Assembly: GCF_029946515.1 (NCBI RefSeq)
Contig: NZ_JARZHH010000019.1
Span: 62,001-126,000 of the forward strand
Reading direction: 5' to 3'
From: Polyangium sp. 6x1
GTDB taxonomy: Bacteria; Myxococcota_A; Polyangia; Polyangiales; Polyangiaceae
DNA: 64,000 bases
This document shows positions 54,222 through 62,559 of this stretch, piece by piece. The notes under the pieces are model-generated. The model saw only the letters and a program-made list of their open reading frames with translations. It was not told the origin of the DNA and did no database searches. Position numbers and translations under genes: made by a program. How positions within the stretch are numbered: position 1 is the first letter of the stretch; every line of letters starts with the position of its first letter.

Positions 54222-55534
54222 TGCGCACCTCCATCCGCCGCGGCAGAGCGTTCGGTGTCGTCGTCGGTGGGGCCCTGACCGAGCGCGAAGCGCAGCTCCA
54301 GGTACGCCTGCTCCATCGAGAGCTTCGCGGTGGCGAGCGCGACCTCGGCCTCGAAGCGGCGGGCGTTCGCGTCGACGAGCTCGATCGCCCGCGCGAGGCC
54401 CTGCTGGTAGAGGATCTCGGTCTCGGCCGTGTTCTTCCGCGCGGCCGCGACCGCCTCCTCGGCGATGCGGTAGCTCTCGCGCGCGGCCTTCAGCGTGGCC
54501 CGCGCGATGCCGATGTCGGTCGCCACGCTGCGCCGGAGCTGCCGCTCGTCGAGGGCCTGGCTCTCGGCCTGCGCGACGCGCGTCTTGCGATCGCCGTAGC
54601 GCGCGCCCGCGTCGAAGAGCGGCCACGTGAGGTTCACTTGCAACGTCTCGTCGTGGGTCGTGTCGGGCGGGGCGGGCGCGGGGTTGAAGCGCACCTGCGC
54701 CGAGAGCGAGAGCGTGGGCGCGAGGCGATACAAGGGCTCCTGGGCCGACGCGCGGAGGGCCGCGGTGCGCTCCGCGGCGGAGCGAAGATCGGGCCTGCGC
54801 GCCTCCGCTTGCTTGACCTCGTCCTCGGCCCGCACGCCGCCGCTCTCCGCGGCGCGCGTCGTTCGATCCGGCGCCGAGAGCGGCCCCGTGACGGGGCTGC
54901 CCACGAGGAAACCGAGCTCCAGGTAGGCCGTGGCGACGTTGCCCTCGGCCTGCGCGACCTCCCGCGCGGCCGCGGCGGTCTCGAGGAGCGCGCGCGTCAC
55001 GTCGTTCGTGCTCGCGAGCCCCGCCTGCGCGCGCGCGTCGGCGTTCTGCTGATTGGCGCGGGCCCGCTCGAGCCTGCGCGTCGCCGCTTCGAGCACGCGC
55101 TCGCGGGTGAGCACGACGAGGAATGCGCGCGCCGTGTCGAAGGCGAGGCTTCGCCGATCCTCGACGGCGCCCCAGCGCTCGGCCGCGAGCTGGCGCTTGG
55201 CCTGCGTGTATTGTGGGATCGCGGAGGGGTTCAAGAGGGGCTGCGTGAGCGTGAGCGTGCCCGTGCCGAAGAGCTGGCGGCCGATCCGATCGGGGGTCCC
55301 GCGGACCGTGGCGTTGGCGCCCGCGACCAGGCTCGGCAGGAACGCCGAGCGCGCGCGGTCGAGCTGGCCTTCGGCGGCCTCCACGCGGAGCGGCGCCTTG
55401 CCGGCGCGCTCGTGGTGCGCGAGCGCCTGCCGCACGGCCTGCTCGAGCGTGAGCGAGCCGGCGCGCGCGCCGCGCGGCAGCAGCAAGAGAAGCGAGACGA
55501 GTAGTATGGGCAGGAACGACCTTCGGACCGTCAT
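54218..55534 (-). CDS. TolC-like outer membrane efflux channel
   Basis: A 438-residue outer-membrane protein. Signal peptide ILLVSLLLLLPRGARAG, then two outer-efflux (OEP) repeats with long helices, for example LTLEQAVRQALAHHERAGKA and ARATLKAARESYRIAEEAVA, ending in a short acidic tail. It forms the channel of the tripartite pump. It is first in the operon and divergent from a two-component system, with 129 bases between them, so this region likely carries the operon promoter. Confidence 0.92.
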   Translation of the reverse strand: MTVRRSFLPILLVSLLLLLPRGARAGSLTLEQAVRQALAHHERAGKAPLRVEAAEGQLDRARSAFLPSLVAGANATVRGTPDRIGRQLFGTGTLTLTQPLLNPSAIPQYTQAKRQLAAERWGAVEDRRSLAFDTARAFLVVLTRERVLEAATRRLERARANQQNADARAQAGLASTNDVTRALLETAAAAREVAQAEGNVATAYLELGFLVGSPVTGPLSAPDRTTRAAESGGVRAEDEVKQAEARRPDLRSAAERTAALRASAQEPLYRLAPTLSLSAQVRFNPAPAPPDTTHDETLQVNLTWPLFDAGARYGDRKTRVAQAESQALDERQLRRSVATDIGIARATLKAARESYRIAEEAVAAARKNTAETEILYQQGLARAIELVDANARRFEAEVALATAKLSMEQAYLELRFALGQGPTDDDTERSAAADGGAQ

Positions 55535-55623
55535 CGAGCGTCTCCTCGCCCTCCCCCTCTACCGCCTCCGCGAGGGCCGAGGCTCGGCCCGATCGAGGCC
55601 GTCCGCTGCTTCGTCACGGGCCA

Positions 55624-55635
55624 TGACACCTGTCA
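55624..55635. promoter_or_regulatory. Candidate operator between efflux operon and two-component genes
   Basis: TGACA-CC-TGTCA, 5-bp arms with a two-base spacer, 28 bases before the histidine kinase start and 90 before tolC. It could be the site of the adjacent response regulator; a 12-bp palindrome alone is weak evidence. Confidence 0.35.
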
Positions 55636-55663
55636 GGATTCGGGACATCATGCGCGGCCCCTG

Positions 55664-57043
55664 ATGAGGCTCCCGCGTGTGTCGTTGAGGTGGCTGCTCG
55701 GAGCCGTGACGATCCTGGCCTCGCTCGTGTTCGGGGTCTCGGTGGTGTCGGTGAACCGCCTCATCCGCATGTCGAGCGAGCAGCGCCTCGAGCGCGGACG
55801 CGACCTCGTGCAACGCGAGCTCGCCCGCTGGGCCGAGGAGCCCGACGTGAACGGCGGCGCCGCGCGCTTCACCGTGCTCGGGCTGCGCGGCGGCACGGCC
55901 CAGGATCCGGCCGTCCCGGGAGGGCCGATCCCGATCCGCTCGGACATCTCCAGCGAGGCCGATCGCGCGCTCTCCACGCTCGCGGCGGTCGCAAAGCGGG
56001 ATCGGGCCGAGGTCGGGTCGCTCGACGTCGAGGAAGGCACGCTCTTCCTCGGCGCGAGGCGGCGCGCGGACGGCCGCTTGCTCTGGGCCGCCTACACCGT
56101 CTCGATGTCGAAGCTCGTCGCGACGTGGCGCCTCATCGCGGGCGTGCTCACCGCGGCGACCGTGCTGCTCGGCGCGATCGCGCTCGGCACCGTGATCGCC
56201 GCCACGCGGGGGGCGCGCGGGCTCAAGCGCTCGCTCGCGGCGCTCGAGGACGATCTCACGGCCGAGGTGCCGCGCCCCGCGCTCGCCGAGCTGTCGAGCG
56301 TGGCCGAGGGCGTGGCGAGCCTGGCGGCGAGCCTCGCGGCGGCCGAGCGCGAGCGGGAGCGGCTCGCCGAGGAGCTCGGCCGGCAAGAACGGCTCGCGGC
56401 GCTCGGGCGCGTCGTCGCTGGCGTCGCGCACGAAGTCAAAAACCCGCTCGCGTCGATCAAGCTGCGCGTCGACATGGCGCGCACCTCGGAGGGCGTCCCG
56501 ACCGACGTCGTGGCCGAGCTCGACGCGGTGGACGAGGAGATCACGCGGCTCGATCGCCTCCTCACGGATTTCCTGGTCGTCAGCGGCCGCCGGATCGGCC
56601 GGCGCGTGGACACCGAGCTCCGGGACGTGGTCGATCGGCGGCTCGAATTGCTCTCGACGTGGGCGAAGGAGCGCGGCGTCACCCTGACCGCAAGCGGCCG
56701 CGCGCGCGCCGTCGTCGACCCCGACGCTTGCGCGCGCGCCGTGGACAACCTCGTCAAGAACGGCGTCGAGGCGTCACCCGCAGGTGCCGAGGTGCGTGTG
56801 CGGATCGAGCGGCGCGAGGGCCTGTCGGTGCTCACGGTCGAGGACGACGGCGACGGCGTCCCCGAGGATCGCGTCGCCGAGCTCTTCGAGCCGTTCTTCA
56901 CGACCAAACCCGAGGGCACGGGGCTCGGCCTCGCGGTGTCGCGGGCCATCGCGGTGGCGAGCGGCGGGCGGCTCTCGTACCAGCGCGAGGGCGGCGTCAC
57001 GCGGTTCGAGCTCTCCGTTCCGGCCGAAGGAGGCGCGGCATGA
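55664..57043 (+). CDS. Membrane sensor histidine kinase
   Basis: A 459-residue kinase. First membrane helix about 9-30 (RWLLGAVTILASLVFGVSVV), a periplasmic sensor of about 125 residues, second helix about 157-180 (LIAGVLTAATVLLGAIALGT), HAMP-like coiled region, then HisKA with GVAHEVKNPLAS (His 256) and HATPase with VDNLVKNGVEASP and EDDGDGVPEDR, GTGLGLAVSRAI. It probably senses a periplasmic compound or envelope stress and phosphorylates the next gene's product. ATGA overlap with that gene shows coupling. It is divergent from the efflux operon. Confidence 0.93.
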   Translation: MRLPRVSLRWLLGAVTILASLVFGVSVVSVNRLIRMSSEQRLERGRDLVQRELARWAEEPDVNGGAARFTVLGLRGGTAQDPAVPGGPIPIRSDISSEADRALSTLAAVAKRDRAEVGSLDVEEGTLFLGARRRADGRLLWAAYTVSMSKLVATWRLIAGVLTAATVLLGAIALGTVIAATRGARGLKRSLAALEDDLTAEVPRPALAELSSVAEGVASLAASLAAAERERERLAEELGRQERLAALGRVVAGVAHEVKNPLASIKLRVDMARTSEGVPTDVVAELDAVDEEITRLDRLLTDFLVVSGRRIGRRVDTELRDVVDRRLELLSTWAKERGVTLTASGRARAVVDPDACARAVDNLVKNGVEASPAGAEVRVRIERREGLSVLTVEDDGDGVPEDRVAELFEPFFTTKPEGTGLGLAVSRAIAVASGGRLSYQREGGVTRFELSVPAEGGAA

Positions 57044-58305
57044 GCACTGTGCTCATCGTGGACGACGAGAAAGGCATCCGGCTCGGGCTCGCGACGGCCC
57101 TGGCGCGCGTGGGCCACACGACCGTGGCCGCCGCGAGCCTGGCCGAAGCGCGCACGCGGCTCGCCGAGCCGAACAGCTTCGACTGCGCCCTGGTCGACAT
57201 CCGCCTCAAGGACGGCAGCGGCCTCGAGCTCTTGCGCGAGCTCCGGACGGGTAAGCATCGCGATCTGCCCGTGATCGTGGCCACCGCGTACGACGACGGC
57301 GAGCGCACCATCGAGGCGATGCGCGACGGGGCCTTCGATTACCTGACGAAACCCTTCGATCTGCAGCGGCTCGTCGCCACCGTCGCGCGCGCCGTCAAGC
57401 AGCGGCACGTGCCTCCTGCGGCCGCTTCGGCGCACGCAGAGAGCACGGCGCTCGTGGGGCGGAGCGCGGCCATGCACGCGGTCTGGAAGCTCATCGGACG
57501 CGCCGCCGGCTCGCAGGCCCCCGTGCTCGTCAAGGGCGAGGCCGGCGCCGGCAAGGAGCTCGTGGCCCGCGCGATCCACGAGTATTCGAGCCGCGCCAGC
57601 GAGCCGCTCGTCGTCGTGCGCGTCGACCCGTCGACGGACGCCACGGAGCTACGCGGCCTGCTCGCGGGCGCGCGGGCGGGCGGGACCGTCCTCGTCGACG
57701 GCGCGGGCGATCTCGCGCCGGCGGCGCAGGGCGCGTTCGCGGCGTGGCTCTCTGCGTCTCCGCCGGTCCGCGTCATCACGCTCGTGCGGCTCGCGCCCGG
57801 CTCGCTGGAGGTTCCTCTGATCGCGGAGCTCTACTACCAGCTCGCGGTCCTCGAGATCGCCGTGCCCCCGCTGCGCGAGCGCCGGAGCGACGTCCCGCTG
57901 CTCGTCTCGCGGGCGATCGTGGGGACGCGGGCGCGCGCGATCTCCGAGGACGCGATGGCCGCGCTCGTGCGTCACGACTGGCCGGGCAACGTACGCGAGC
58001 TCTTCCTCGTGGTTCGCCGCGCGGCGGAGATGTGCCACGGCGAGGTCATCGACGCGGATGCGCTCCCGCCCGAGCTCGCGACCCCCGCGTCTCCGACCGA
58101 GCCCACGAACCGCTACCTCGGCTTGCCGCTGCGCGAGGCCGTGGCGCGCCTCGAGCGCGATCTGCTCGTGTCCGCGCTCCAGCGCGCCGACGGCAACCGC
58201 ACCCTGGCGGCCAAGCTCCTCGGCATTCCGCGCCCGCAGCTCTACGCGAAGCTCGAAGAGCACGGTTTTTCCGAAAAGCGATCGGGGACGCCGTCAGGAA
58301 AGTAG
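57040..58305 (+). CDS. NtrC-type response regulator with degenerate AAA+ domain
   Basis: A 421-residue regulator from ATG 57040. Receiver domain with phospho-acceptor Asp 53 in ALVDIRLKDG, then an AAA+ domain from about 138 with Walker A GEAGAGKE (166-173), and a C-terminal Fis-type helix-turn-helix (GNRTLAAKLLGIPRPQLYAK). Between Walker A and Walker B the sequence is short: the GAFTGA loop that contacts sigma54 is absent. Walker B is TVLVDGAGDL, with Gly where the catalytic Glu should be. It can therefore bind DNA and receive phosphate, but probably cannot activate sigma54 polymerase. The likely target is the divergent efflux operon. Confidence 0.9.
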   Translation: MSTVLIVDDEKGIRLGLATALARVGHTTVAAASLAEARTRLAEPNSFDCALVDIRLKDGSGLELLRELRTGKHRDLPVIVATAYDDGERTIEAMRDGAFDYLTKPFDLQRLVATVARAVKQRHVPPAAASAHAESTALVGRSAAMHAVWKLIGRAAGSQAPVLVKGEAGAGKELVARAIHEYSSRASEPLVVVRVDPSTDATELRGLLAGARAGGTVLVDGAGDLAPAAQGAFAAWLSASPPVRVITLVRLAPGSLEVPLIAELYYQLAVLEIAVPPLRERRSDVPLLVSRAIVGTRARAISEDAMAALVRHDWPGNVRELFLVVRRAAEMCHGEVIDADALPPELATPASPTEPTNRYLGLPLREAVARLERDLLVSALQRADGNRTLAAKLLGIPRPQLYAKLEEHGFSEKRSGTPSGK

Positions 58306-58310
58306 CCGGC

Positions 58311-59288
58311 CTAGGCCCACCAGTTGTCCGGCAGCTCGCTCGCGCATTTCTGATCGAGATCGGTCATGCTCTTGAGCTTGAAGATCTCCTTGGTGATCGT
58401 CACCGATCGGTCCTCCTCGATGACGACCGTGCCGGACGCGGCGGCCACCTCGGTCTTGGTCCTCACCTTCGGGCCCTTCACGGCGGGCAGGTAATAGCCG
58501 CGGAATCCTTGGACCTTGAGGTGCGTGAATCCTCGTGTGCGCAGCCCGCGGTAGAAGGAAGCAATGAGCGATTTCTTCAGGATGGAGGTCTTCATGGCAT
58601 TCAGGTCCTGGGAGTAACCCGGCAGCGGGGCGTACGCGCTGTTGCAGCAGCGGAACGTGAACTGCACGTGGAGCGCCAGAAGCTCTTCAATGCCGCTGTT
58701 CACCAGGATCCCGATCAGATCCGACGGCGTCACCCGATAATCGGGCTTGTTCGAGGCGTCGTGCCCCATCCCGATCTTCCCCGATATCCCCGGGCTTCCG
58801 TGGGCCGTCACGACGAACTCCACCGGCACGGGCGCCTCCCGAGCGCGAATCGTGGAGATCCACAACGCGAGCTTCCCGGACGTATCCGGATGTCCCGTGT
58901 AAATCACGTCGGGACAAACGCTGTGGCCCTGCGTCTTGAGGTAGGCGATGTCTTTCTCGGCCATCCCCGTGAGGTCACTCAATTCGCCGGCGAAATCGCT
59001 CCCGGCTCCCTCGTAGGCGGACCTCGTCGGGGCCAGGACGAACGTGGTATATCCCGGATCGACGTCGTCGTCGTGGGTCGCTCGTTGCGCCGTGCGGGAC
59101 GGGCCTGACTTCGCCGCGTGCGGCGGCCGTGGCGCCACGCCGGCGAACACGGACTTCGGTTGCATCACCGTCGCCGCGTGCGGCGGGCGTATCGATCCTC
59201 CGCCGAACGCCGGCTTCGGCTGCATCACCGTCGCCGCGTGCGGCCGGACGACCGAGGACGCGGCGGGCTTCCCTTCCTTCGGAGGCAT
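58311..59288 (-). CDS. Candidate clan CD cysteine peptidase effector with repeated N-terminal motif
   Basis: A 325-residue protein. Residues 15-60 hold a repeat of about 20 residues: RPHAATVMQPK, RPPHAATVMQPK and RPPHAAK. Similar HPATVVQ-type repeats are found, as I recall, at the start of polymorphic-toxin and injection-system proteins in myxobacteria and cyanobacteria. The C-terminal part has VEFVVTAHGSPG (His 163 after a hydrophobic strand) and VQFTFRCCNSAY (Cys 214/215 after another strand), the His-Gly and Cys layout of clan CD peptidases (caspase, gingipain, C80). No signal peptide is seen. If the N-terminal motif is a targeting signal, this is a secreted or injected protease. Catalysis is inferred. 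Confidence 0.6.
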   Translation of the reverse strand: MPPKEGKPAASSVVRPHAATVMQPKPAFGGGSIRPPHAATVMQPKSVFAGVAPRPPHAAKSGPSRTAQRATHDDDVDPGYTTFVLAPTRSAYEGAGSDFAGELSDLTGMAEKDIAYLKTQGHSVCPDVIYTGHPDTSGKLALWISTIRAREAPVPVEFVVTAHGSPGISGKIGMGHDASNKPDYRVTPSDLIGILVNSGIEELLALHVQFTFRCCNSAYAPLPGYSQDLNAMKTSILKKSLIASFYRGLRTRGFTHLKVQGFRGYYLPAVKGPKVRTKTEVAAASGTVVIEEDRSVTITKEIFKLKSMTDLDQKCASELPDNWWA

Positions 59289-59383
59289 CTTCAGAACGGG
59301 CGCGAGGATCTACCATCCGGCAGCCTCGGCCAAGTTCTGCTCGATGTGGGGCCGAAGCAGGCGGTCCGCTGGCCTCTTCTGGC

Positions 59384-60298
59384 CTATTCCGTGACGGGAT
59401 CCGAAGCCGTCCCCTCCCCGCGCTTGCGTGGATCCGAGCGCTTCGCCCCGAGCGTCGCGACCAGCGCGCCCACGACGATCAGCGCGCAGGAGACGGCGAG
59501 CGTCATGCTCGGCTCCGCGTGGCCGGCGAGAACGAGGATCGAGGTCGATAACACCGGCGCGGCATAGGACGCAACGCCGAGCAGGCGGATGTCCCCGCGC
59601 TTCACGCCGATGTCCCACACGTAGAACGCGATCCCGACCGGGCCGACGCCGAGCGAAAGCACCGCGAGCCATTGCGTGATGTTTTGGGGCCAAACGGTCG
59701 TCTCGAACGCGAGGTGCCCGAGCAAGCTCAGGGCGGAGGTCGCGAGGCAGAAGCCGGCCACGGCGTCGGTCGGGACCTCGCCGAAGCGCCGCGAGAGGAC
59801 GGAATAACCCGCCCACACGAACGCTGCCGCGAAGGCGCAGGCATACCCCGGCAGGTGCTCGGCGCGGGCGTCGAGGGCGCCGCGGCCGAGGACGAGCACG
59901 AGGATTCCGACGAAGCCGAGCAGCGCCCCGCCGACATGGGCCGCGCGGAGCCGCTCGCCGGGCAAAAACGACGAGAAAAGCACGATGAGCAGCGGCCAGA
60001 GATAATTGATGAGGCCGGATTCGGCGGGCGGCGCCCAGCGCAGAGCCGCGAAATAAAGGGCGTGATAACCGAAGAGGCCGCCCGTGCCGAGGGCCCAGAC
60101 GATCGGCGGTTGCCGGAGCGATCGAATGGCGTGGGGCCGCCGGATCCATGTCGCGACGCCGGCGAGGCCGCCGACGAGGAACGTCATGGCGGTGAGCTGG
60201 AACGGGGGGACTTTGCCCGACGCCGCGGTGAAGAGGGCGAGCAAGGACCAGAGGAGAATGGCGGAGAAGCCGGTGGTGGTGGCGGTGCGGGGGGACAT
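59384..60298 (-). CDS. EamA-family drug/metabolite exporter (DMT, YddG-like)
   Basis: A 304-residue inner-membrane protein with about ten helices in two EamA repeats. Recognisable parts are SAILLWSLLALFTAA, ALYFAALRWAPPAESGLINYLWPLLIV (first repeat) and FVWAGYSVLSRRFG, GPVGIAFYVWDIGVKRGDI (second). The last string is typical of YddG-like aromatic amino-acid exporters. The substrate is not certain. It is divergent from the radical SAM gene. Confidence 0.9.
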   Translation of the reverse strand: MSPRTATTTGFSAILLWSLLALFTAASGKVPPFQLTAMTFLVGGLAGVATWIRRPHAIRSLRQPPIVWALGTGGLFGYHALYFAALRWAPPAESGLINYLWPLLIVLFSSFLPGERLRAAHVGGALLGFVGILVLVLGRGALDARAEHLPGYACAFAAAFVWAGYSVLSRRFGEVPTDAVAGFCLATSALSLLGHLAFETTVWPQNITQWLAVLSLGVGPVGIAFYVWDIGVKRGDIRLLGVASYAAPVLSTSILVLAGHAEPSMTLAVSCALIVVGALVATLGAKRSDPRKRGEGTASDPVTE

Positions 60299-60396
60299 CT
60301 TCTCGGGTCGCGCGGACCGACGATATCATGCTCGCGCCAAGGCGGTAGGCCGTCCGCTGGCATCCTCCGCGCGGCTCGGGTAGGCTGCTCGCGGCG

Positions 60397-61269
60397 ATGC
60401 GCTACGAAGGCAAGCTCTACCGTCCGCCCAGCGAGGCGCACTCGTACATCTTGCAGGCCACGATCGGCTGCTCCTGGAACAAGTGCACGTACTGCGACAT
60501 GTACCGGGACAAGACGTTTCGGATTCGCGACCTCGCCGAGACCCTGCAAGACATCACGTCCGCGGGGGCGGCGTTCGGCGACCACGTGGAGAAGGTTTTT
60601 GTCGCCGACGGGGATGCCCTCGTCATGCCCCTCGATCATTGGCTCCCCCTCCTCGATGCCTGCCAGCGCGCCTTTCCGAACCTCCGGCAGGTGAGCTGCT
60701 ACGCGATGGCGAGCAATCTGCTGGAGAAGACCGAGGACGAGCTTCGCACCTTGCGTGAGCGTGGCCTCGCGCTGCTTTACATCGGCCCGGAATCCGGCGA
60801 CGACCTCGTGCTCAAGCGGATCGCCAAGGGCTCCTCGTTCGACGACCATGTCGAGGCCGCGCGCCGCGCGCGGGCCGCGGGCCTGAAGACCTCGGCGATC
60901 TTCCTCCTCGGCGCGGGCGGCGTCGAGCGCACGGACGAGCACGCGCGCGCCTCGGCCCGCCTCGCGACCGCGATGGATCCCGAATATCTCGCGGCGCTCA
61001 CGCTCACCGTCGTCCCGGACACACCGCTCGCGACGCTCGAGCGGCGTGGAAAATTCGTTTTACCGGACGTACACGGCCTGCTCCGCGAGCTGCGTGTCTT
61101 CGTCGCCGAGGCCGCGCCGACGAATGCTGTTTTCCGGACGAACCACGCGTCGAATTACCTGCCCATCGGCGGGCGCCTCCCGCAGGATCGCGCGCGGATC
61201 CTCGACGTCATCGATTCCGCACTCTCGGGCCGGATCCGGCTCCGACCCGAGCACACCCGAGGGCTCTGA
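60397..61269 (+). CDS. Radical SAM protein
   Basis: A 290-residue enzyme. The cluster motif is GCSWNKCTYCDMYR, a CX4CX2C spacing instead of the usual CX3CX2C; this is normal for one subfamily of Elp3/YgiQ-like Fe-S oxidoreductases. It goes on with KVFVADGDALVMP and LYIGPESGDDLVLKRI, typical of the SAM-binding strands. The substrate is unknown. The GNAT gene follows after two bases, so the two are one operon. Confidence 0.92.
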   Translation: MRYEGKLYRPPSEAHSYILQATIGCSWNKCTYCDMYRDKTFRIRDLAETLQDITSAGAAFGDHVEKVFVADGDALVMPLDHWLPLLDACQRAFPNLRQVSCYAMASNLLEKTEDELRTLRERGLALLYIGPESGDDLVLKRIAKGSSFDDHVEAARRARAAGLKTSAIFLLGAGGVERTDEHARASARLATAMDPEYLAALTLTVVPDTPLATLERRGKFVLPDVHGLLRELRVFVAEAAPTNAVFRTNHASNYLPIGGRLPQDRARILDVIDSALSGRIRLRPEHTRGL

Positions 61270-61271
61270 CC

Positions 61272-61787
61272 ATGAACGATCTCCTCCTACGCCCCGAGCT
61301 CCCCACCGACGCCGCCGCCGTGCGCCACGTGAACGAGGTCGCGTTCGGCCGCGACGGGGAGGCTTCGCTCGTCGACGCGCTTCGCAAATCCGACGCGATC
61401 ACGCTCTCGCTCGTCGCGGAGCAAGGCGGGCGCATCGTCGGCCACGCCCTTTTCTCGCCCGTCGTGATCGACCGCGGAGACACGCGCGAAATCGCGCAGG
61501 GGCTCGGCCCGATGGCCGTCCTCTCCGACGTGCAGAACCAAGGAATCGGCTCTGCGCTCATTCGCGCGGGGCTCGAACGCCTCCGCGAAGCAGGCCACGG
61601 CGCGGTCGTGGTCCTCGGCCATAAGGCTTATTATCCGCGCTTCGGGTTCGAGCCCGCGGCTCGATTCGGGTTGCGCTGGGAGGTGGAAGGCCACGACGAG
61701 TTCTTCATGGCCCAGGAGCTCCGCCCCGGCTTCCTCGGCGTTCGTCCCGGCGTGGTCCGCTATCGGCCCGAGTTCGGGGCCGTTTGA
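61272..61787 (+). CDS. GNAT N-acetyltransferase (YhbS-like)
   Basis: A 171-residue acetyltransferase. The acetyl-CoA loop is VQNQGIGSALIRAGLERLRE, and the C-terminal ALFSPVVID, VVVLGHKAYYPRFGFEPA strings match YhbS. The acceptor is unknown. It is coupled to the radical SAM gene. Its 3' end overlaps the convergent membrane protein gene by 28 bases. Confidence 0.9.
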   Translation: MNDLLLRPELPTDAAAVRHVNEVAFGRDGEASLVDALRKSDAITLSLVAEQGGRIVGHALFSPVVIDRGDTREIAQGLGPMAVLSDVQNQGIGSALIRAGLERLREAGHGAVVVLGHKAYYPRFGFEPAARFGLRWEVEGHDEFFMAQELRPGFLGVRPGVVRYRPEFGAV

Positions 61788-61978
61788 ACGCGCCGCCGAA
61801 GCCGTCGTAGCACGACGGCCTGCCACGCCACGACGGCGAGCAGCGCGGCCGTGACCGCGGGCCAGAGCACGAAGAACATGAACGCATTCGCGTCGCGGTA
61901 CGTCGCTCCCACGAGCGCGGCCGCGCGGATCATGAAGTCCACGCACGCGGCGTAGATGGCGATCCCGAAGTCTGTCAC
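61760..61978 (-). CDS. Small membrane protein, unknown function
   Basis: A 72-residue protein from GTG 61978, overlapping the previous stop as GTGA. Two hydrophobic helices (DFMIRAAALVGATYR region and FFVLWPAVTAALLAVVAWQAVV) and a basic end (RRLRRRV). The overlap and the hydrophobic pattern argue that it is a real coupled gene, although the GTG start is inferred. Confidence 0.55.
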   Translation of the reverse strand: MTDFGIAIYAACVDFMIRAAALVGATYRDANAFMFFVLWPAVTAALLAVVAWQAVVLRRLRRRVQTAPNSGR

Positions 61979-62376
61979 GACGCACCCCGCCGGAGCGCGA
62001 GGATCTTGCGCCGTTGTGAGAGCGCCACGAGGTAGAGCCCGTACATGATTCCGGGCCACGCGACGCAGAACACCGCGAGGTTCACCACGCCGTAGCCCAT
62101 ATGCGGCGCGCCGGGCACGACGGCCCTCCCCGCGGCCTTGAGCCCCCCGATCGTCGCGCCATACAGACCTTCGTCGCCCGCGAGCGCGCGCGGGAGCCTT
62201 GGCGCGTGGGAGCAGCCGTAATTGTGGCAATGCCACGTGCAGTGAGCTCGCGCGTGGGCCTCGATGGGAATCCCGGTGCGGAGAACGGGCGACCCCGTGG
62301 CGAGGACGGCGGTGAACGCCGCGGGGACCGCGACGAGAGGAGCAATGGCCAGGAGAAACCAACCGAGGCGCTTCAT
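61975..62376 (-). CDS. Small membrane protein with His/Cys cluster
   Basis: A 133-residue protein from ATG 62376; GTG 62385 is also possible. Signal-anchor helix (LGWFLLAIAPLVAVPAAFTAV), then an extracytoplasmic loop with HCTWHCHNYGCSH, a cluster of four His and three Cys that could bind metal or heme. A second helix (NLAVFCVAWPGIMYGLYLVAL) precedes a basic tail. I do not recognise the family. Coupled to the next gene. Confidence 0.65.
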   Translation of the reverse strand: MKRLGWFLLAIAPLVAVPAAFTAVLATGSPVLRTGIPIEAHARAHCTWHCHNYGCSHAPRLPRALAGDEGLYGATIGGLKAAGRAVVPGAPHMGYGVVNLAVFCVAWPGIMYGLYLVALSQRRKILALRRGAS

Positions 62377-62559
62377 CGTGATCACACCCGTGGGCCGGAG
62401 GATCGCACGAGTCGTGCGGCGCGTCGAACCCTCGGCGTGCGCGCGGGGGCCGTTCGCGGCGCCGGTGGATGGGACGATCGAGCGCCTCGTGCCCCCTCCG
62501 GGCCATGTCCGGGATCGTGTCCTGGTGCTCGTGGCCGGTGGAATCTAAGGTCTCGCTCG

